The notes under the pieces were generated by a model, which was given only the letters and a program-made list of their open reading frames with translations, did not search any database and was not told the DNA's origin. This document shows, piece by piece, positions 11,580 through 23,245 of a stretch of 64,000 bases of DNA. A program made the translations under genes and the position numbers. The stretch is from Closterium sp. Naga37s-1 (Eukaryota; Streptophyta; Zygnematophyceae; Desmidiales; Closteriaceae), in the NCBI GenBank assembly GCA_947471745.1, contig CANJKZ010000423.1, positions 1,302,001 through 1,366,000 on the forward strand. Direction: 5' to 3'. Position 1 is the first letter of the stretch, and every line of letters begins with the position of its first letter.

Positions 11580-12673
11580 AGCTCACCAGTGCGAACGCGG
11601 CAGGTAGGCCAGAAAGACTGCCCATCAATCAACGCGCACCCGAGACCCAAAGCCATCGATTGAATCTCACCAGTGCGAACGCGTGACCCCGAGCGAATCC
11701 CTGACAGTGCGTTAGTCAGTCCCAGCCCTCGCTTGCTATCCAGCGCGTCCGTTGTGCTCCCCCGCACGCCCCCTGCCCCCGCTGTTGCAATTGCCTGTGC
11801 TTCTGATCACCACACCACACCACACTTCACCACCAAGCACCAACCAATCTCAGCTCACCAGTGCGAACGCGTGACCCTGAGCGAATCCCTGACAGCGCAT
11901 TCGTGAGTCCCAGCCCTCGCTTGCTGTCCAGTGCGTCCGGTGTGCTCCCCCGCACGCCCCCTGCTCCCGCTGCTGCTGCCTGTGCGGGCGCTATCCCACC
12001 AGCAGCAGGCGCTCTGCGCGCCCCTGACCCGCTGCCCGTCCGCGCGTATGCATGGCGCTCCGCCTCCGCCTGTGTGGGGGTGGGGGGAAAGGGGGAGAAC
12101 AGAAGCAATCGCAGGGGGGAGTGTGTGGGTTGACAGACAGCATCACCAGCAGCAGGCGCTCTGCGCGCCCCTGACCCGCTGCCCGTCCGCGCATATGCAT
12201 GGCGCTCCGCCTCCGCCTGGGGGGGAGAAGGCGGGGAGGGGAGGTGGTGTGGCGAATGCTCACATGATGAACGTCTCCTCAAGAAGAGTAATGAAACGCC
12301 TCAACCCCCATTCATTCATATCGGCCACTCCAACCCAGCAACTGACCTGCTCTTTCACCCTCGCCCCTCACCTCCTCGTCCGCGCTACGCATGGGGCGCC
12401 ATGGGCGACAGATGAAGTCCCAATCCCTCTACACCCCTCACACCACAGCCCATCAACCCGCAACAGCGCCCTGACCTCCTCGTCAGCATGCGGCATGGGG
12501 CTCCGATGCCGCGGGCTCTCCATGGGTGACCTGCGTACAACCCATACCACCCCCCCCCCCCCCTCCTCCCCTCTCCCCCCCCCACCAGAGACTGTCAACC
12601 CGCTACCCAACCCCTCACCTCCTCGTCAGCATGAGGCATTGGGCTCCGGTGCCGCGGGCTCTCCATGGGGGAC
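11580..12673 (-). other. Candidate C-terminal exons of the casein kinase gene, with copies
   Basis: Minus-strand exon-like blocks downstream of the kinase domain. A 55-nt exon ending MPHADEE is present twice (12619-12673 and 12476-12530), both with acceptor and GT donor; a third decayed copy lies near 12380-12410. A block starting AEAERHAYARTGSGSGARR occurs at 12147-12216 (truncated, followed by a GTGATG donor) and at 11858-12069, where it continues through GSTPDALDSKRGLGLTNALSG to a GTGAGC donor. Its 3' part plus donor recurs at about 11668-11785 and a shorter piece at 11580-11600. Phases of the 55-nt exon and the AEAER block join correctly. The link back to the upstream kinase exons is not resolved, nor is the final stop. 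Confidence 0.55.
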
Positions 12674-12787
12674 CTGCGGCGAGCCAAGTCCGCGTCTGGT
12701 GGGGCGAACGAGGGGGAAAAGCGGAAAGAGGGAGGGGGAGGGCGCGAGAGTGGGCGGAGGAAGAAAGAAGAGAGTGAGTGAGTGAGT

Positions 12788-15700
12788 TCATCTCAAGCGA
12801 ACGCTCTGAGATGAACTGGTGAATGATGCAGGGGAATCTAGATCTGGGATGGCTGCGATGGAAGATGTGTGGGAGAGGAAGGGGGAACGAGGGAAGAAAG
12901 GGGTGAGGATCGCTTCGAAAGGGGGAAGGAATTCAAGCAAAAGACACACATCCGGGAAGAAAGACGAAAGGGGGGGGTTGGGAGGGGGGGGGGGGTGTGG
13001 GGGCGATCGGGTCGAGGGGAGGAAAAGGTGGGACAATGGGAAGCGGTTAAAGAAGGAAATCATGTAAGCGGAATGTAAGATAAAGCTTACCTGGTGCATT
13101 GGCAGCGGGAGATGGTGCTGCAGCTGCCGCATTTGCACCCTGCACAGGAAAGCGCGCGCACACACACAAAGGAGAGGGAAGCACGCAAGTACACACAAAG
13201 GCATGCACGCACATGACCCCCTCTCAAACCCCCCTCTCTCCTCTCCCACCCACACACGCACCACACAGTGCATACGCACAGCCCCAGACACACACTCACA
13301 TAGGCACAAATACACATACAAAGAGGAATAAAGGTATGCAGCACATGGGAAAACCAAGCATGACAGAGCACATGCGGAAAGGGAGCAGCAGCAGAGACGG
13401 ATGGAGAGCAGGGCGTACCATCATGCGGGTCGGGGCGACGGAGGCCTGCGACTGCTGGTACTTGAGAATGGTCCAGTCAAACACGTAGTCAAACTGGAAC
13501 CCTGGTGGGGGGGGGTTGTGGCATGGTGGGATGGGGTATGGCATGGTGCGGGGGGTTATGACAAGGCGGGGCGACGGAGGCCTGGGACTGCTGGTACTTG
13601 AGAATGGTCCAGTCAAACACATAGTCAAACTGGAACCCTGGTGGGGGGAGTTTGTGGCATGTAAGAAAGGGGGGGGGGAGTGTATGGCATGGTGGTGCGG
13701 ATGTTGGCATGTGAGAGCGGCTAATGCCATGCAGTAGCAGAAATTGGCATGCACTACGCGTAAAATCGCCCACAGCACACGCACCTTCGGGAATGTAAAG
13801 GTCGCAGAGGAGGCGCTTGAGGTGCGCCTGACATAGTCAGGGCTTGCCAATATGGTGGTGTTGACATCAACCCCACCGACTCCCCTCTCCCCCCCATCTA
13901 AGGCGCCTCAGAAGCCCCCTCACGCACCTTCGCGAATGAAAAGATCGCGGAAGAGGCGTTTGAGGTAGGCATAGTCGGGCTTGTTGACATGGTGGTGCTG
14001 ACTGAGGTACTGATGGTGCTGCTGACATCAACCCAACCCTCACAACACACCTACCTTCGCGAATGAAGAGGTCACGGAAGAGGCGCTTGAGGTACGCATA
14101 GTCGGGCTTGTCATCGAAGCGCAGCGAGCGGCAGTAGTGGAAGTAAGACGCCAGCTCCGTGGGATAGCCCTTGCAAAGGACCTGGAGGGATGGGAGTGAT
14201 GGGAATTGGGATGGGGCGGATTGGGATGGGGCGAAAAAGAAACAGGTGACAACCGTTTAGGAACAGAATCTTTACTTGCAGAGTAGCAGAAGGAGGAGGC
14301 AATATGCAGGGCTATCCTATGCAGAGCCCTTGCTCCATAGGGTAGCCCTTGTAAAGTTGTTGTGACAACACTACATACCTCGATGGGCGTGGACATTTTC
14401 TTCTCGCTAATCTTCTCATACTTCTGCTTCTTGGTACCCGCCTTCAGACCCTGCCATGGCAAGCTGCACCACACAACACACAATAACGTGCCTCAGAAAA
14501 CTAGCTCAACAACGCTACATCCTGTGGGAATGTAACAAAACGAACGGTCCTAGAGGGAGGGCCCTAAACGGTCCTAGAGGGTCATTAGAGGCAGAAGAAA
14601 AGGCCCTGGTTCCTCAGGCAACCTAACGGCCAGAAGCGCACCTTCCTCGAAGAAAGTACATGAGCACGTAGCCCAATGACTCCAGGTCGTCCCTCCGGCT
14701 TTGCTCTGCCCACAACGTAAACATGCGCACCGGTGTCATGAGCATAGTGTGTGTGTGACATGAACATACGAGCACATCTCGAGAGGAACATGACGACGAG
14801 CACAAGCGAGCAGAGGCGAGGGGCGAGAGGAGAAAGGGCGAGGGGCGAGGGGAGCAGGGGCGAGGGGCGAGGGGAGCAGGGGCGATGGGCGAGGGGAGCA
14901 GGGGCGAGGGGCGAGGGGAGCAGGGGCGAGGGGCGAGCGGAGCCGGGATGAAAGGCGAGCGGAGCCGAGGGGCGGCAGGCGCATACCGATGCCGAGATGT
15001 GTGTTGATGCTGGCGTAGCGAGCCGTGCCCGTCAGGTTCTTGTTCTCTCTGCATCACGGCATCCGCAATCACCACACACGCACACCATGAAAACGCGGGT
15101 GAGAAGAACGCGGGTGAGAAGAACGCGGGTGAAGAGAACGCGCCCACGAGCGGGAGCAAAGAACGCACGTGGAGAGTCAGCGTAAGCACATAGGAATTGC
15201 ACACTGAGAGGAGAAGAACGTGGGTTGGCGCGGAAAAAAATATGGATTCAAGGCAGGGCAGTCGGGAAGAAGGTTGTGGGGTGGGGAGGGAGGGGTGGGT
15301 AGGGGGACAGTGGGAGTGGCGAAGGGCAGACGAGGGGATGGGAATCGGGAAAAAAGCGAGGGAATGAGGGGATGAGGGCGCGAGCGTGGGACAACAATTC
15401 CAGGACTACGATGTGGACGAGACAGCCAGACCAAGGGGTTTCACACCACTCAGTCTCATCTTCCCGAGCGACGCAGAGGCAGAGTGGACGCAGAGAGGAC
15501 GCACGGACGCATGAGCGCACCTGTAGGGGATCTGCTGGTGCGTGGTGGGGTCGCGGTACTTCTTAGCGAGCCCGAAGTCGATGATGTACACCTGGTTCGC
15601 GCGCCTGCCCAGCCCCATGAGGAGCCTTCTGAGGCGACTAAATAGACGCACGCACCTGTAGGAAATGTGGGAATCAAACGACGAACCTGTAGGGGGTGTG

Positions 15701-17341
15701 CGACTCAAAAGGCGCACCTGTAGGGGATGTGCTGGTGCGTGGTGGGGTCGCGGTACTTCTTAGCGAGCCCGAAGTCGATGATGTACACCTGGTTCGCGCG
15801 CCTGCCCAGCCCCATGAGGAAATTATCCGGCTTGATATCGCGATGCAGGAAGCTCTTTGAGTGCACGTACTCCACTCGGTTGATCTGCCATGGTTGAAAG
15901 AACCACAAAACGGATGGATGACTGTAGTTTCTGCAGTAACAATGATCTCATCCATTTTCATTCCCATCTTATCCCACGCCCGCGTCTCTACTCTGCCTGC
16001 TTTGAGCATCGCGAATCAGCGAGCGAGTGCCAAACTTCCTAAGTTCCAGCGCTGAAGCGTCCAATGACGAAGTACGTCAAGAGACAAAACGTGACGAAAT
16101 GCGCCCTGACGTACTCCGTTCCTTCCGCACTCCTGGGATTCTCCGCTAACCACCACGCATGTTACCACACCGTTGCGTCACTCTCCGCACTACCCCTACT
16201 CGCCTGTCCGAAAATACTGGGCCATTACTACTAGCAGTCCGTTAGCGAACGAGCGGTCGGTGGAACTACAAGTCAGTTTCAGAAATTCTGGCCTCTATCC
16301 CAAAACCCGTCGAAAGTCATTTCGCCAACCACCGCCAGCCGCGGAGCTTCAACCCTCACACGCCAGCGAACCTTCGAAAACTGCTCCTGTCACTCCGCAA
16401 AAGACTGCAAACCGCTCGTCGACTATCACCAGAACACTCGAAGGCGCAGGAAACACCGACTACCCGATCCGCGAGCCTGGGAACGGCCCCAGAAGACGAT
16501 GACGAGACGGTTGCGCTGATTCAAAAGTCAACTAATCACCCACCAGCTGGTCTGCGAGCATGAGCACGGTCTTGAGCGAGAACTTCCTGGCGCAGAAGTT
16601 GAAAAGGTCCTCGAGGCTGGGCCCGAGCAGGTCGATGACCATGACATTGTAGTCGCCCTCCACGCCGAACCACCGGATGTTCGGGATGCCGGCTGCCACA
16701 GCAGCATCGAGCGAAGACAATATGACAACGCGAACGATAAATAAACGCATAAAAAGTATCGTCAACATGTGGTCAATGAAATACAGGTGACGGTGTCGTA
16801 AACATTCGTGGAATCCGCACAGTGTCGCCGAAAACAAAAGGCATGGTAAAATTTGGGAAAATATATACGCGCGGATGGCAACTATAAGTTCGGAATACGC
16901 ACTTCCTCCTTGAAGAATCCTGTACAGCTTTGACTCGTAGAGTAGCTGAGGATGCTTCGTCTTGGTCGATTCCTACACAAACGAATGCCAAGGAAGCCAG
17001 CCGTCAGCGACATAGAGAAGAAGGGGAGAAAACTACGATGTGGGGTCGTAAACTATGGGAAACTGAGTGGTTACCAGCTTTATGCCGACTTCTTCATTTG
17101 TCTGGACGTTCGTTCCTGTCGACGATGTAAATAGGGGAGAGGTAACGGCAGAGGAAGGTGAAATATTGAGACAGCGAACGACATGAAGCTTGAACGAGAC
17201 GTAATCGCGTCGAGGAAACGGGAGATGATGTTTACGGAAATAGTCACGGCTGAACAAAAGCTCACCGAGATAGATCTCGCCGAAAGAACCGCTACCGATT
17301 TTTCTCCCTAGCCTATACTTGTTCGCAATTCTGGGCTCCAT
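12788..17341 (-). CDS. CKL: Casein kinase 1-like Ser/Thr protein kinase
   Basis: Plant casein kinase I-like enzyme. Exons (minus): 17266-17341, 17075-17115, 16903-16972, 16544-16692, 15718-15884, 14987-15048, 14642-14705, 14379-14463, 14055-14181, 13419-13501, 13091-13139, and one possible terminal exon 12788-12852. Phases are consistent throughout and give 345 aa with that ending. Kinase features in order: Gly loop [11 protein letters not shown], the catalytic Lys in VGIKL (family consensus VAIKL), CK1-specific [74 protein letters not shown] and [13 protein letters not shown]. The tail after residue 308 is Ala/Pro/Ser-rich. Alternative C-terminal exons lie at 11.6-12.7 kb, so the true C-terminus is uncertain. 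Introns contain partial copies of exons 5, 9 and 10. Confidence 0.94.
13567..13637 (-). repeat. Partial copy of kinase exon 10 (acceptor plus 5' part)
   Basis: Lies upstream, in gene orientation, of the true exon at 13419-13501. It repeats the acceptor and the [18 protein letters not shown] coding sequence with very few changes but has no donor at its 3' end. Confidence 0.9.
13785..13984 (-). repeat. Two partial copies of kinase exon 9 (3' part plus donor)
   Basis: Copies at about 13928-13984 and 13785-13845, downstream of the true exon 14055-14181. Each repeats the [18 protein letters not shown] region and a GTGCGT donor. The farther copy is more diverged. A GGCGCCTC palindrome sits between them at 13901. 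Confidence 0.88.
14811..14950 (+). repeat. Intronic purine-rich minisatellite
   Basis: Tandem GGCGAGGGGCGAGGGGAGCA-type units of about 20-30 bp in the intron between kinase exons 6 and 7. G runs suggest quadruplex potential on the non-template strand. Confidence 0.85.
15521..15623 (-). repeat. Partial copy of kinase exon 5 (3' part plus donor)
   Basis: Downstream of the true exon at 15718-15884. About 100 bp covering [20 protein letters not shown] to the donor are repeated with almost no change (CAGCAG for CAGCAC near the donor). The truncated end at 15623 is followed within 5 bases by TTCTGAGGCGACTAAA. Two shorter donor-containing fragments lie at about 15660 and 15690. Confidence 0.92.
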
Positions 17342-19167
17342 GCCCGAAGCTCGTAAGGGTCGCTCAAACCTAAGCTACGCTCGTATGAAACGAACCCTTT
17401 CACCTATTCACTTCCTGGAACTAAGCGCAAGTCCTAAACAAATTCTATGTCCAGGGCCCACACAGCAGGGCCCTGAACTAGGGTTAGGTCGCCCTCCTCG
17501 TTCCCGCTGGTAGCTACGAACCTACGTTCAGCTAAACTTTAGGTCATCCATGGACTGGATGTGCTGACTGCACAGAAACTCCAAGCACGATAGAAGTGAC
17601 ACTGCTAAATCTGAAACTGCTAACTGGAGTCCCTAGTACAGTGCAGTAATCCTACTAGGCCTACCAAACCTGAGGAAAAATATGATATGCTGAACGGAAG
17701 GGAGGGAGGGAAGGTATGAGGTGAGGAGGAGGGAGGGATGTGTCAAGTGGAAGGACAAGGAGAGGGGAAACGCAGGAGGGAGAGGAAGAATATGAGGTTG
17801 GACACGGACAAGGCGATTCATGGTGGTCTCGCGCTCATCTGGTGATGGAGATCCCAAGGTGGAAGTTGTTCGCAGCTAGGGAAACCCTATTGGCGAAGCT
17901 TTGTCGATTAGTGAAGGCGAAGGAGTTGACTGGGGTGTGGCTCGGAGCGAAAACAGTATGAGGGGTTACTTTCTGCTGCGACTAGGCGACGAGAAAGTGG
18001 TTGGTGCTGAGTTTGCATGTGACTGTTTGGCTGTATGTGTGGCTGAGGTGGTCTGCGTGATGCCGTGGGCTGCATGCATGGCTCACGCTTTTCCAATTCC
18101 GAACGTCGGCAGGTTTGGGACCATATGACAGTTGAATTGAGCTTGAGGCTAGGATTGGACATGATTGGCTCAGATTCTGGTCCTGACACAAAAGATTTGC
18201 GAAGAGGTCGTTTTGCAAATTCATCGCACATGCTCGCGAACATATTTGTGGGGTCAAGCAGGAAACCCAGGTCCATCTGCGATTCGGCGTTACTGCATGT
18301 CGCGGAATGTCGCGAAGCGTGTTTGACCCCATGGAACACCCGTTCAGTATCAGGAGCAGGAGTGACCCCAGCACGGAAAGACGTTCGATTTTGACCCCGA
18401 GGGAACGCAGAGGGGGTTCTTCGTGTCAATCCTAGTTCCAAACTGCTGCATCAACACTTGTCATGATAACTATTTTCTGCTCAATTCACGCCTAGGGAGT
18501 TCATTTTGTATGGATGAACTCTTGCGTCAGTGCTCCTTGTCGGCTCGGCAGTCTCGAGGCGAAGCTGCCAAGCAAACACAAAGCCAGCACATGTTCAATT
18601 CAGGAGACTAATTAAAGCTGCGGTCTACATACATCTGGGTGTTTTTAGGGGGTATTTCTATTGCACACCCTTTGACACACGTTGATTCGCTTGCGAACAG
18701 GCTCCCGCTCGGAACTGTGCGTGCGACCCAGTCAAAAAAGACTGGCGGAATTGATGGGACGATGGGACGATGGGATGGGACGATGGGATGGGAAAACACC
18801 GTCTGGAAGAATTGAGGATCAGGCACGAAAGGGACCAGAGCTGCAGCGATTTTACTAGTCCTTAAAGCGACGGTGCACATTTGCCACCCAAAACCCAGAA
18901 CCCTGGCGAACTGTTACCGCGGATGGAAAGTGTCCGCACGAAATCCTGGTTTTCGCCAGCCACCACTTTCGCTCTGGCAAGCCTGGTTCAAAAAAAAAAC
19001 TTCTGAACCCAACACTGCCAAAAGTTGCCCGTCGCTTTAAAGCTTAGAGAATTTGCTGCAAGGATCGCGAATTACTCTAGGTCACGGGATCGGTGGCACA
19101 AAGGAGCGAGAGCATTTTGATAAGCTTGTTACAGTAATTGCGAAGTTATATTATCGATCACGAGCTC
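17342..19167. promoter_or_regulatory. Divergent intergenic region between the casein kinase and ELP5
   Basis: 1.8 kb separates two outward-transcribed genes and must hold both promoters. It contains a purine-rich patch (17690-17780) and a TTAA-flanked inverted-repeat element (18862-19040). No coding segment is recognised. Confidence 0.45.
18862..19040. mobile_element. Small MITE-like element flanked by TTAA
   Basis: TTAA at 18862-18865 and 19037-19040 brackets a 171-bp segment. Its ends are inverted repeats: AGCGACGG on the left and CCGTCGCT on the right, 8 bp perfect after the TTAA. A TTAA target duplication is what piggyBac-class transposons make. The element has no coding capacity. Because the ends are short, it could also be a chance inverted repeat. 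Confidence 0.5.
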
Positions 19168-22100
19168 ATGGCGGCCGCAGCGGTGCGTCTGTTGCGGGAT
19201 GGACGGATTGACGGCATGGAGGCACCGACGGTGGTGCTAAGCGACACGTGTCACGTTCAGGGAGGCTGGCAGATCTTGCGCCACATGACTGAGTCCCTGG
19301 TTCGAGCGATCCACTGCAATCGCGCGCAGGCAAGGTGCGTGATGTCTGCACGCGTGACGTTTGCGTGTGTGTTATGTGAGAATTTGTGTGACGCTTGCGT
19401 GTGTGTAATGTGTGCGTGTATCTTTCTGATAAGGTCTCTGTGCGTATCTTGTGTCCATTCCCACCATTCCCCCTCTTCCACTTCCTCCCCTCCCTGCCCG
19501 CAACCCCCTCCCAGCCGAGCAGTGCTGGTCTTAGCCTCACCCCGTGCTGCCACAACCGCCGTAACCACCGCGCATGGCGCCACTGGGGGGCTGTGCGCGT
19601 GTCACTGCACACTGATAGACTGTTGCTCTGACTCCATGGGGTGGGGACAGCCGTTTCAGCCGCCCTGTAGTCAGCCAGTCAATTCCAGCGGCGACAGTGA
19701 AGGCATTGGGAGTGCAGGCAGCAGTAATGCGGATCCAATTCTCAGCAGCTGCTGCAACGTGTGGGACCTGCACTCGCTTGAGCAGCGCATTCTGTAAGTT
19801 TCCATGCGTGCCTAGCGGCATTCAGTGTTATTTGTTTGACCAATACTCGCCCTTCTGTTGACCGTTCCGTGTCCCTCCGTCCCCTACTCTCTCCCCTCCG
19901 CCACCACAGCACCTTTTATCGAACCCCATATTCGCACACCCGTGTCCCCACACCCATGTCCGCACACCCATGTCCCCACACGCTACATCCCCCCCTCGCA
20001 TGCCAGTAGTGCGGCTAAGCCTCAAGCCACGGAATCGCACGCAGGCGTGCAAGGGACCTCTCCATCCATCGTGGTGCTAGACTCGGTGGGTACGTCCATG
20101 CGTAGTGAGTCGATTTTTGAGTCGACTCAAAAATCGACTCACTACACGCGGTGGGTACGTCCATGCACCCAATCCGATTGCCTGAACCGGCTCTCGAGTT
20201 TTCAGGCGCCTCAAAAGGGATTTCTCCTTTCATCTTACTACTGGACTTGGTAATCACGTCCATGCCCTTAATTCGCTTCTTTTAGGCACCTCAGAAATGC
20301 TCTCCGTCGATTGCGGTGCTTGACTCGGTAGGTAGTAGTAGGGGTACGTTCATCCATGCAAATTGTTTGCCCAACAGATTTCTGTCCTGCTTGCCTCACT
20401 CCTTTCCCTTCCCTCTCTCCCTGCATTTCGTCTCCCCATGCCACCATCCTTCCTCATCCCACTTCTCCTTGAATTCCCCCTCTCCCTGTATTCCCTCTCT
20501 CCCCGTACCATACCATGCCATGCCACGCCACGCCATGCCATGCGGCCATGCCTCTCTGCATGCCATGCCATCAGCTTGACCCCTTCCTGCGCCACAACAC
20601 GCCAGCAGCCCTGCTCGCCATGATCGCACGACTGCAGTGGCATGGTAAGGGGGGGTGGAGAGAGAGGGACCGCTCAATACAGGACCATACGAGGGACCGA
20701 CCGACCATCAAAGATGTATGCTCAAGCATGTTGCGTGCAGAAAGCTGTTATGACGTCCCTTATTTGGTCTGCATCTTCATCATACTTACACCCATTTTCT
20801 ACACTTCCGCCGTCCACTCTGTCAATCCCTCCCTCGCTCTCTCCAGTATCAATGCGCTTTTTCTCTCCAGAACGGTCCTTTTCACTGTATATGATAAAGG
20901 GTACCTATCCTCACTTTCTCTCCTCCCTCTCTCTCCTCCAGCCTCAGTCTCAGGACTCCTCCTCCTATCCCATGCTGACGTCACCCTGCCAGCTGTCACC
21001 TCCTCCTTGCGCCACATCGCGCACGCACTCCTCTCGCTGGAGCCACATCCCGGCCACTCCATTCTCCCTCTCTCCCTCCTCCTCTCCTCCCCATCACTCC
21101 CGCATCCCGTCTCCTCTTCCCACCACCCTTTGGGAAACTCAGCTGTTACCACTGCCACGAACAGCACTAGCAGCACCGCAGCTGGCACTGGTATTATCAG
21201 TGGGAGGGGCAGCGGCAGGGGCGAGAGTGGTGGCAGCATGGGTGGGGGCATCATGGGGGATCGGCACGTGTTGCCGGGAGGGATACTGGTGTTGCAGCAG
21301 AAGAGGGCTTCAGGGAAATTCCGAACTGCGGTAGGTCTGTCTCTTTGGTTGGCGCTGTCTGGCTGTCTGGTTTGCCCCAGCCAGTACAGTGGCATCTTCG
21401 AAGCCTGTCTGACTGTCTGTCCGTCAGTCCGTCAGTCTGACAGCCCACCACTGGCACAAGGCCCTGTAACCTCTCGCTGCTCTCCCCTTCCCTCTGTTCA
21501 CTCGCCCCCGCTGCAGCTTGAGGAGTTTCATTTCGACCGGCAAGGAGCAGTGCACATAGATGCACAGACCAAGGGTTCTGTGTGCATGCCACAACAGCCC
21601 TCCCCGCCCAGTGAATCTCCTGTGACCGCGCCTCAACCCACACTCGCTAGCGACAGCAGGAGGGACAGCTCTAAAGTAATTCCTGCAAGCGTATCCCTAC
21701 CAGAGAAGCAGCCTGCAGAGGGGGCACACGGAGGGGCGACAGGGAGAGGGGAGGCTGCAGGCGTGGAGCCGATCAGGACGATTGGAGATCGGGTGCCAGA
21801 GGTGAGAGTGGCAATTGCTTTGCATGCTGTAATTGCTCTGCATGGTCAGTGGATTCTTTTATTTATTCTCTCTCTTTCCCCCCCCTGTTAGCCTCCCCAT
21901 CGGCCTCTCTGAGACTCCTTCGCTCCTCTTCCTTCTCCGCAGCAAACTTTGTCAAACTCTCACGAATGTTCTGCAACCTTGCGTCACGTCGTCCCCACCC
22001 ATCTTCAGGTCTCCTTCCGCCTAGAGCTGTCTGAGGAGGAACGGGCGGCAAGAGAGAAAGTGGTGCTGCCCTATGAACACCGAGGTTGGCTGGAACTTCT

Positions 22101-22520
22101 CCCAAACCTGCCCAACCCTGCCCAACCCTGCCCAACCCCTCCTCTTTGGCACTCAAGTTTCGTCTTGTCTCCTTGCCTCTCCTTGTTCTTTTTCTCTATT
22201 CCGTCTTTGTCTGAAGACCGTTGGTGTCATTTCCCCCATATACTGTCCTTGCCCCTTCCTCAGGCGAAACTGGCCCAATCAAGATATACGACGGGAGAAG
22301 GAGTATTGCACCAAGCCACATCAAGGGAACAGCAAAGACTCATGGAGAGAGTTCAGTTGGTGTTGCATCGGCTCGTATGGCGGAACTTGCAGTGGGTGTG
22401 GGAACCACTGGGGGCGAGTGGAGTGAAGGGGGAGGTGGTGGTTTGATTCATTATGAGAGGGATTCGGATGACGAATACCCGGATTCGGATGAAGACCCCG
22501 ATGACGACCTGGATATTTAG
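19168..22520 (+). CDS. ELP5: Elongator complex protein 5
   Basis: Elp5 is part of the Elp4-6 hexamer of Elongator, needed for mcm5/ncm5 modification of tRNA wobble uridines. Eight exons: 19168-19334, 19515-19793, 20007-20085, 20575-20644, 20942-21330, 21517-21801, 21943-22084, 22264-22520; phases agree and total 555 aa, longer than the roughly 375 aa of plant Elp5. The call rests on [20 protein letters not shown] at the N-terminus, a RecA-like core ([27 protein letters not shown]), [20 protein letters not shown], and the acidic tail [20 protein letters not shown] characteristic of the plant protein. Extra length comes from Ser/Gly-rich stretches in exons 5 and 6. Exon 7 could instead begin at 22009 with the same phase. 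Its 3' donor (GTTGGC) is weak. Exon 3 has downstream partial copies. Confidence 0.86.
20102..20145. repeat. Perfect 44-bp palindrome in an ELP5 intron
   Basis: The two 22-nt halves are exact reverse complements with no spacer, centred on GAGTCGACTC. It sits between two copies of GTGGGTACGTCCATGC (20086-20101 and about 20150-20165); the first begins exactly at the exon 3 donor. It can form a cruciform or an RNA hairpin. Confidence 0.95.
20216..20327 (+). repeat. Two decayed copies of the 3' end of ELP5 exon 3
   Basis: Copies at about 20216-20249 (donor GTAATC) and 20299-20327 (donor GTAGGT) resemble the SPSIVVLDS coding end of exon 3. Each is preceded by a GGCGCCTC or GGCACCTC motif followed by A-rich sequence. 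Confidence 0.7.
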
Positions 22521-23245
22521 CATTTGTTTGTGTGTTGGTCTGTGCTACGATTGGTCAAAATTGTGCGAGCTATGTAATACCTTAAATGTCATATGCAGAA
22601 GTGCAAAACTATTTTGTCACGTTTCAGCTGAGGAATGTCCACGTAAACGAGGCGCTTTATAAGCATGCCCTCATGTGGCAGCTTCCTGGTTCTAGAAATA
22701 CTTCGCTTCGCTGACAGCCATTTTCAAACGCACATCTTGAAGCTCCGTTGCACGCTTCTGGCTATGACGGTCCCAGCCAGTGGGACGACTAGAAAGCAGG
22801 CAGCGTGATCAGATATTGTGTTGCTGCCTTGAGCGCAGTCTGTAACGAGGGACGTAGTGGCGGAAGCATCTTATGGAACGGATAGTTTTGGCGGGAATCG
22901 CTGGTGGCGGGCGGAGAGTGATCGGATATTAGGGTTTCGGTTCGCTGATACCAGGGAGGTTCGAAGCACAGGGATTGCCCGCGTTGTTGCGGCGCGGTCA
23001 GTCGCCCGCATCCCGTGCCGTTAAACGCGCGAGCGAACGACTTACCGCTGTATCCCTGCTGACGTTGCTTGACTCGGACTGAGACGTCTCGCTTCGTTAC
23101 GTTTCAGGGTCTCGCTTCACCACATCGATTCGCGTCGTTAACTCACTAATTCCGTCGCTGAATCTTCAGAGCCCCGTGTTCGTTAGGCCATTCGTCTCTA
23201 TTCGTTCGGCCTCTTAATCAACGCCGATTTTCGCCACGCGTCACA
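22521..23245. promoter_or_regulatory. ELP5 3' flank and CPSF30 promoter region
   Basis: Both genes run rightwards. The last 250 bp before 23246 is rich in TCG/CGTT and is presumably the CPSF30 5' UTR. No ORF of interest and no clear TATA box were seen. Confidence 0.4.

Noticed and set aside
18250..18400. GGGGTCAA and TTGACCCC as ends of another MITE
   Set aside because: The inverted match is only 8 bp, several extra copies of GACCCC lie between, and no target duplication is visible.
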